DNA of 64,000 nt from Leishmania infantum JPCM5 (taxonomy: Eukaryota; Euglenozoa; Kinetoplastea; Trypanosomatida; Trypanosomatidae). Shown in pieces: positions 60,501-64,000 of this stretch. Under the pieces are notes generated by a model, which saw only the letters and a program-made list of their open reading frames with translations, did no database searches and was not told where the DNA came from. The DNA is taken from the NCBI RefSeq assembly GCF_000002875.2, contig NC_009413.2, forward strand, positions 429,323 to 493,322, in the 5' to 3' direction. The position numbers and the translations under genes are program-made. Numbering within the stretch: position 1 is the stretch's first letter; each line of letters opens with the position of its first letter.

Positions 60501-61014
60501 CTCTCGCTCGCTCGATGTGCTGCGCAACTTCTTCCGGCGCGGCCACAGCGAGGCGGCTGGCGAGGAGAAGTCTGACGAGGCGAAGCCGATGCATCTTGAT
60601 ACGGAGAAGCCACCAGCGTTCGACCCTGTGACGGGCCGGTGGCTGTTCGAGGAGACAGAGGAGGAGAAGCGGCTGCGAGAGCTCGCCAAGGCAGGCCCGC
60701 CCAAGATGGCACCCAAGGCTGCGGGGCCGACTTCCGCACCGGTAGCTTCTGCGGCCGCATGGGGGCCATCCCCTTCTGAGTCGGCGCCGCTGCAACGACC
60801 AGGAACAGGTAAAGAACCTCAGCCTGGCAACGCGCGTCCTGGCCCAGGCGCACCAACCCCCGTTCATGCCGGAGGGGGCATGCTGGCACCTCGCCCAAGT
60901 GGTGGCGCTCCTGCAATTGCGGGCCGTGACGCGCCGCCGCCAACGATGGCTGGTCGTGGTGCAGCGCGGCCTGGTGGGCGGCCGCAGTACGTGGACATGT
61001 TCAACACGAATTAG
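54538..61014 (+). CDS. SEC16: Sec16-like COPII scaffold protein (2158 aa)
   Basis: Sec16 organises ER exit sites and recruits COPII coat proteins. Residues 1-1200 are Pro/Ser/Ala/Gly-rich and probably disordered, beginning MSGG and eight prolines. The central conserved region starts near 1213 (A-P-C-F-A-I-F-V-G-G) and continues with C-L-S-F-C (1312-1316), the helical ACE1-type block around 1489-1530 (L-L-C-T-G-Q-R-V-E-A-V-E-T-A-L-E-A-H, H-A-L-L-I-S-M-M), W-R-R-H-A-A-I-L-L-A-N-F near 1611 and V-V-E-A-H-T-C-L-L-L-L-H-L. A C-terminal tail has the Sec16-type F-D-P-V-T-G-R-W-L-F-E-E-T-E-E-E-K-R motif near 2030-2050 and a Pro/Gly-rich end. Four NPF tripeptides lie in the disordered part and inner linker. 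The frame opens at a GTG (54508), but ATG 54538 follows the acceptor and is chosen. A formin was considered because of polyproline and rejected: no FH2 domain. Confidence 0.82.
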   Translation: MSGGPPPPPPPPRTGAAEGGEVHPLSMFSKRPAGPPGTPYSSVVDPAAARRVNMLSAYSQYANPAAGARALPPASTGSGYAPPPGPADPAAPPPPVRPLVATGTPEADKGHPSPSPAQLTLGQPSSSPPPPPPCAAPPKTAALNTPWTPPPPPLSPATSAGGPRVGGASRYAVPNYAFGGEANTSVAGPPPPAPQPAAPLAASPPLPPPPPAALPSGVMHTMLEHTEPEAPSHPPPAAFSSPSAPAAAPAGPLLATRVSGVALGRPASSRNSSNGRQSPRDLSEFTGHWVPSRISKEYNTFLAEVNSPSETAAAAAVVHHSRPSSRGSSILEGVAAASAAALEAGGHRTPSAPGHAPNISSGLRRSVPAFLQPGGGDSVAQRTVRAASSRVDSTTTASRGRKLLEAALTARGARHAPLRHTSFSSLAAHPQQQSSASVQKSQGAPVRGKEAGAAPAEHSAGARLEMRDQWSSAPTHRSSGNDGSAATDASLLVPGLATLCTGSASLGTGYSFSSRSVRPTMGGNGDFLTCDTALLSNARAGDPKGESASRDGPLQADGPLRRADAEHVSSSGHAGDAAASSHPSAPPRNPNGLIAGGMTVSGAEAPANAHTHNPRFDARGSLPRPADEPPQSDLSADDRSASRQEHRSAFMTGSDPTLATTTLVNPFRAMTRKSGGGGDTAASPAPPPTVSREQLSCQQQQWQDPQQQPRQKLLLHDAPHSGFHSGAPPSAPSPSYPDAEANLPEKLSSPKDITTTEDAGTAGPPLPPLPQQQQPLFAAANGDTTTATAPVTGFTTPRGGGAGSVPRAPPQRQQLPLPPSNSSSSNVPPNMSRGLYAASPYVRDEDARAVVDESPIPQRPLPFDSVPQLEATPMATAEQDEGEFGATDSGALDYTHNNGAHAVRRSMQDDLTEEKGAAGQYQPPPPPRNGLHAAPPLSPAQKRGAANPFSAILTQVHPKVLHASQQQPPPQPTHEPQAQEQRQEGPTGPSAHLIPQPSGPPPPVLPTRTISKSSALPLLPNPGFPCSTNISESPLSKDSTPALKPSPRNVADTWSCHDCPSSSNPFLEPDENFLFTPSNGLLPDAANTSTNSTSRQRPHQALMGSLDSVQSAPAHHEPPPPSKDDAAPPMASNSTTAPLLNFAGDGGAPGTTTARTPGGATLVNPFSKSAPNSNCYLSATTVSINGSGALSGGASLTGSFAGGAVRKKSRRSGAPCFAIFVGGATLLPGVQGDNSSERRGFPCIAACFNNPISWSPLIANSARSPLVQPITSASSRTGSVRTTSLSGAARANTSPVPRPLGVGALGGNIGICLSFCSVTEALTARGSMVDRKGIRGTEYGRRYVRALTDAVLPCALLADQWATGDAATGAVVAGVMDALKGCVPAPLGEVVEVMLMDALPQKDGGGFVWKDNGGRRLAELLTAAAQADARRRAATARSRSATAHPAAGASATSATEANDALMAISPLNPVTSAARCDSKERAAALRRVEDLLCTGQRVEAVETALEAHLHAHALLISMMCPTKDLYLRSVQAVMQQELSVTSPLAHAYSMFNEMPLPPLVPPPSKADEEDEGATALGEGRSISEAAQHQEQQHKRQQQMFLRNQEMLQQTWRRHAAILLANFTRHSGNGLLQLATTLQQVNLVVEAHTCLLLLHLTPLGMAGPARAGAEPLPPASSLSPECVEDLLPRPDQRQVMEEIRRRIGVVGGTYHPTRGCRASFLTPVTTLLTQLVQLVSARLDARAPPLSPPESAEPPVPFHGLPHGQPRSDIGYRMMQVLWLRELGLGKESAQALHALLQRMPPPLAFSLRVPPRTLNELVYLFGGVPPPSPQQPPDALDGAAAAARGESVPESEATTQQPSPNAYAGSPSHSREVLPQNADDEADKAPSTSRSTLTRSTSEVHHTGPLPQRNPQQRQAPTPQHLSLLNRALLPSSPPGTATSLLTRDQRAAALQPLERPEPPSDGKPGNASAKAATAPAAGKLKQPAPRRSRSLDVLRNFFRRGHSEAAGEEKSDEAKPMHLDTEKPPAFDPVTGRWLFEETEEEKRLRELAKAGPPKMAPKAAGPTSAPVASAAAWGPSPSESAPLQRPGTGKEPQPGNARPGPGAPTPVHAGGGMLAPRPSGGAPAIAGRDAPPPTMAGRGAARPGGRPQYVDMFNTN

Positions 61015-62344
61015 TGCGCTTAATTCGCTGCAATGCAAGGGAAGTGATAGGCGAACTGGACTGCTGCACGCGAGGGGCATCTTGTGAGCGGGTGAGCTGC
61101 GTAGCACGTAACAGCCCCTTCTCCCTCCTTCCCTCCCTCCCTCTCTTCTCCAACGAATGAAGGAGGAGGAGGGGAGGGGGCTGAGGCTGTGCCGTTGTTT
61201 TGGTGACCGTGGAGAGTGTTTTGTCGAGCTCTGCCGTTTTAAGCTCTGATGCCAGTCGAGAGGGCGGGTGAACGTGCCACTGGCACGCGCACGCACGCAT
61301 GTGCTTGGCAGCTGTTCCTCCATAGCCGATTAGCCGAGGGGAGGGGGCGTTTCGGCGTAGGCGCATGCGCAATGTCTGTGTGGGGGTGTGAAGGGTGGAG
61401 GAGGTTCTGCTGATGCGGGGTGTCGGCGCCATGTGGTCGTCGAATGCCGTTGCCGCTTCTCTGCGAGTCCTTTCCTTTGTCTTTTTCGTTTGTTGTTGTT
61501 GGGCTCCTTCTGCACGTGTGCAACTTTGTTTTCAAGGGTGCGCGCGCGCGCGTGTGTGTGGGCGTCCGTGCGTTGTGGGCCTCGCTCGCTCGCCACCGCG
61601 CGTAGCCTGGTGTTGTGTCAAGACACGGCGTACTAACGCAAAGCAAGCAAACAATCGAGGCGAGAAAAACGAAGGGGGCGAGGAAAGCGTCACGTCCAGA
61701 GCGTGTGCGTACGTGAGGGTGCCGTTGTCGACATGCGTGCTGCTGCGTACCTGCGAGCACACGTGCTCGTGGGCGGCCCCCTTCCTCCTCCCTCCGTCTC
61801 TCTCTGAGGAAGCGCCGTCATGACACAAACGCCTACAAACATGCCGACGCCTGCATTTTGTTTCTGTACATTTTTGGTAATGAAGGGACCTGCCACGCCT
61901 TTTTTCGCCCTCAAGTTGGCGGAGAGGGGAGCCGTGCCTTCCCCAGCAGGGAGAAGGCTGGAGGACTTGACCGCTCTCGGTATTCATGCCCTTGAGCCTT
62001 TCTCTCTCTGTGTCTGTGCACGCCGAACTCACTTCCATCTTGCATTATCTTCATCCCATCCCCTCTTTCTATTGGACACGCCGCAGATCTCAGCACTAGC
62101 ACCAGCAACAAGACATTAACGCATACCCACCAACTCAGCAGCGACAAACGCCACCACTGTGATTGCGCACCCTCATTACACCTCACACATACAGACAATA
62201 ACGCATTCGGCTCAGCATCTCCCCTTCCGTTGCCCTCCCCTCCCTTTACCGCCGCTGGGCCCGCGCTCTTTGGCGCTTTTCCTTGGCGTCGTACCTGAGG
62301 CACGACAGAAGTTTGTTCCCCAACCTGTTTCTTCTTGGGCAGCG
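61015..62344 (+). other. 1.3 kb intergenic/UTR region
   Basis: No supported gene. It includes a CCCT/CCTT-rich stretch (61105-61150), an alternating GCGCGC/GTGTGT block (61539-61561) with Z-DNA potential, and C/T-rich sequence before the Hsp70-like gene. Confidence 0.65.
62032..62086 (+). promoter_or_regulatory. Candidate SL trans-splice acceptor
   Basis: A C/T tract (62032-62072) is followed by CCGCAG with AG at 62085-62086, 258 bases before the ATG at 62345. A second AG at 62341-62342 after a weaker tract would leave only two bases and is less likely. Confidence 0.35.
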
Positions 62345-64000
62345 ATGAGCACCACGGACGCATTGATTACAGGCGCGGAGGCCTCACCGGCGTCTCCGGC
62401 AACCCCGCCATCTCCGCCGACCTCCCCGGCGGCTACCGGTCCGGCTTCAACGGCAGCCGTGACCACGTACACGGTTGGCATCGACATCGGCTCCGCCACT
62501 ACCCGCGTGGCTATCATGGACCCGGCAAAGCTGATGCCGACAATTATACGCAACGCCTTGGGCAATGAGGCCACGAGCACCGTGGTGTCGTTTGCCGCCA
62601 ACGAGGCTCGCTCTTTCGGCGAGAACGCGGCGGCGCGGCAGGTGACGAAGGCGTCGGAGACCATTGTCGATCTTGCGCCGTGGATCTTTGGCTACACGTC
62701 TGGGGAGCAGGTGCCAAAGGACACCGCCGTGTCACTGCAGGTGGTGTCACCGGCCACCGCCATGACCGAGGCTGTTGTCTTGAAATCCCGGCAGCTTGGC
62801 ACGCAGGAGCACCTTACCCACCCAGCGCAGGTGGCTGCCTTCTACATCAAGTCGCTCCTGCAGTTCTTGCCGGACAAGGAGATGATACGCACCTCTCCGG
62901 TCTGCCTGGCTGTGCCGTCTGCAGCATGCGCGGCTTCCTTCGAAGCGCTCCGCCAAGCCGCTTTTCTTGCTGGCGTGCCGCAAGAGAAGACGATAATCGC
63001 TCACTCAGACGAGGCCACCGCCGTGTACTTCCACCACCTCCAGTACAGAAGCTTACCCGCGAAGCATGAGGGCGCGGCGGTGCCAGTGGTGCTGATCGAC
63101 ATTGGACAGAGCTGCTCTGTCGCCTCCCTCATCATCGCCTCCCAGCCGCGCGTGGAGAAGGTGGGTTGCCAGACGCTGCGCATGGGCAGCGAGTACATCG
63201 ATACTCTTCTGTGCAGCCACGTATACAGTGAGCTCGGCAAGAAGTTCGGCGCGGCGGCGGATCCCTTGCGTGGCGACATCAAGTCGTTTCGCAAGATCCT
63301 GCGCGAATGCCGAAAGGCCAAGGAGGTGCTCTCGACGGCGGACGAGACGCAGGTGCAGCTAGAAGGTCTTAGCGGTGACATCGACATCATCGTTTCCGTA
63401 ACGCGTGCGATGATGGAGCAGGCGGCGCTGCCGTTTCTGCAGGCAGTGCGTGCGATGCTCACGGCCATCAAAGAGAAGCTGCCGGAGCCGAAGGCGACGG
63501 AGGACGGTTCACAGGCGGCAGCCGTGCCCCCTCGCGTCGAGGTGATTGGCGGCGGGTGGCGCTCCGTGTGCGTCATGGAGGCGATCAGGGAGGTGCTCGG
63601 CATCACGCGTGTCGGCGTATCGCTCGATGCCAACCTCAGCGTGGCGGAGGGCAGCGCCATCCTCGCTGAGGTGCGCCGGCTGACCATCGCAAGGCAGCAG
63701 CGGGAGCAGGACGAGGAACAGACGGCACAAGACACGGCCGCATCCTCGGTAGCGGAGGCTCACCAGGTCGAGCTCGTTGGCTTTGAGGTCCTTGACGCGA
63801 ACTCCCCCGTCAGCCGACCGCTCTCCGAGGCAGGTGTGAGGGCCGTGAAGGAGTGGATGGTGCTGGAGAAACAGATGGAGGACAGCGACGCCCGCATCCA
63901 CGAGCGACTGGCCGCGCTGAATCGACTTGACTCGTACATTCTGCAGACCCTGGCCGCGGTCGACAACTGCGCTGCGTCGAGTGAGAAGAAGACCGAGATG
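62345..64000 (+). CDS. Divergent Hsp70/Hsp110-superfamily protein, N-terminal 552 aa (3' end outside window)
   Basis: Residues 1-41 are an Ala/Pro/Thr-rich extension. The actin-like ATPase fold follows: phosphate-1 loop V-G-I-D47-I-G-S-A-T-T, E-A-T-S-T-V-V-S-F, S-D-E-A-T-A-V-Y at the usual N-E-P-T/S-A-A position, phosphate-2 loop V-L-I-D252-I-G-Q-S-C-S, and adenosine loop V-E-V-I-G-G-G-W-R with L-S-V-A-E-G-S-A-I-L closing the domain near 440. The phosphate-2 loop lacks the canonical G-G-G-T, as in Hsp110-type and other non-standard Hsp70s, so ATP hydrolysis may be weak. After about residue 446 there is only a charged ~50-residue linker before a helical stretch (R-I-H-E-R-L-A-A-L-N-R-L-D-S-Y-I-L) resembling the Hsp70 lid; no substrate-binding beta-sandwich is seen up to the window edge. 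Probably a cytosolic co-chaperone or exchange factor; exact subfamily undecided. Confidence 0.85.
   Translation, partial: MSTTDALITGAEASPASPATPPSPPTSPAATGPASTAAVTTYTVGIDIGSATTRVAIMDPAKLMPTIIRNALGNEATSTVVSFAANEARSFGENAAARQVTKASETIVDLAPWIFGYTSGEQVPKDTAVSLQVVSPATAMTEAVVLKSRQLGTQEHLTHPAQVAAFYIKSLLQFLPDKEMIRTSPVCLAVPSAACAASFEALRQAAFLAGVPQEKTIIAHSDEATAVYFHHLQYRSLPAKHEGAAVPVVLIDIGQSCSVASLIIASQPRVEKVGCQTLRMGSEYIDTLLCSHVYSELGKKFGAAADPLRGDIKSFRKILRECRKAKEVLSTADETQVQLEGLSGDIDIIVSVTRAMMEQAALPFLQAVRAMLTAIKEKLPEPKATEDGSQAAAVPPRVEVIGGGWRSVCVMEAIREVLGITRVGVSLDANLSVAEGSAILAEVRRLTIARQQREQDEEQTAQDTAASSVAEAHQVELVGFEVLDANSPVSRPLSEAGVRAVKEWMVLEKQMEDSDARIHERLAALNRLDSYILQTLAAVDNCAASSEKKTEM

Noticed and set aside
54538..61014. 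Formin identity for the polyproline-rich 2158-residue protein
   Set aside because: Polyproline at the N-terminus suggested a formin FH1 region, but there is no FH2 domain; the ACE1-like central block and C-terminal motif fit Sec16.
1..64000. tRNA or rRNA genes, CRISPR arrays, bacterial-type operon signals, strand-switch region
   Set aside because: No tRNA B-box with matching arms, no spaced direct repeats, no change of coding strand and no Shine-Dalgarno logic; the DNA is eukaryotic and polycistronic in style.

Overview
The window looks like a chromosome-internal segment of a trypanosomatid nuclear genome, most likely Leishmania or a close relative (Leishmaniinae). All fifteen supportable protein genes lie on the + strand and are intronless. 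Their coding sequence is GC-rich. They are separated by 0.7-6.3 kb of pyrimidine tracts, CA/GT microsatellites and homopolymers, typical of polycistronic transcription with spliced-leader (SL) trans-splicing. The tryparedoxin family itself is a kinetoplastid hallmark. From memory, tryparedoxin genes followed by an Hsp70-like gene recall Leishmania chromosome 29; this could not be verified here.

Layout. 1-4.5 kb: the 3' end of an ankyrin-repeat gene and a conserved gene of unknown function. 4.5-18.7 kb: one gene, for a PSP1-domain putative RNA-associated regulator, between gene-free stretches of 6.3 kb and 4.4 kb. 18.7-42.8 kb: a tryparedoxin-family island of five genes, interrupted only by a small EF-hand-like protein gene. 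In order these are a tail-anchored member with an altered active site (WSPEC), a tail-anchored member with an intact WCPPC, two soluble canonical tryparedoxins, and a 2458-residue protein that appears to contain two or three degenerate tryparedoxin folds without any CxxC. A probable SIDER-type degenerate retroposon lies at about 24.1-24.8 kb. 44-51.4 kb: an EI24-like membrane protein, an unrecognised multi-pass membrane protein and an unrecognised 378-residue protein. 52-64 kb: a CWC16/Yju2-family splicing factor, a 2158-residue Sec16-like COPII scaffold, and the 5' part of a divergent Hsp70/Hsp110-superfamily gene whose nucleotide-binding domain seems to run directly into a lid-like helix.

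How it fits together. The soluble tryparedoxins are expected to pass electrons from trypanothione to peroxidases and other targets. The membrane-anchored and catalytically altered paralogues would be localised oxidoreductases or redox-inactive sensors or scaffolds. The other genes (ER exit sites, splicing, ER/autophagy membrane protein, chaperone, RNA-binding regulator) share no pathway, as usual in trypanosomatid gene clusters. Starts were set to the first plausible ATG. Where an open frame extends upstream only through GTG or into pyrimidine-rich sequence (PSP1, Sec16, 378-residue gene), the start was moved downstream. No tRNA, rRNA, CRISPR array, strand-switch region or convincing minus-strand gene was seen. 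I could not run similarity or structure searches, so family calls rest on motifs recognised by eye.
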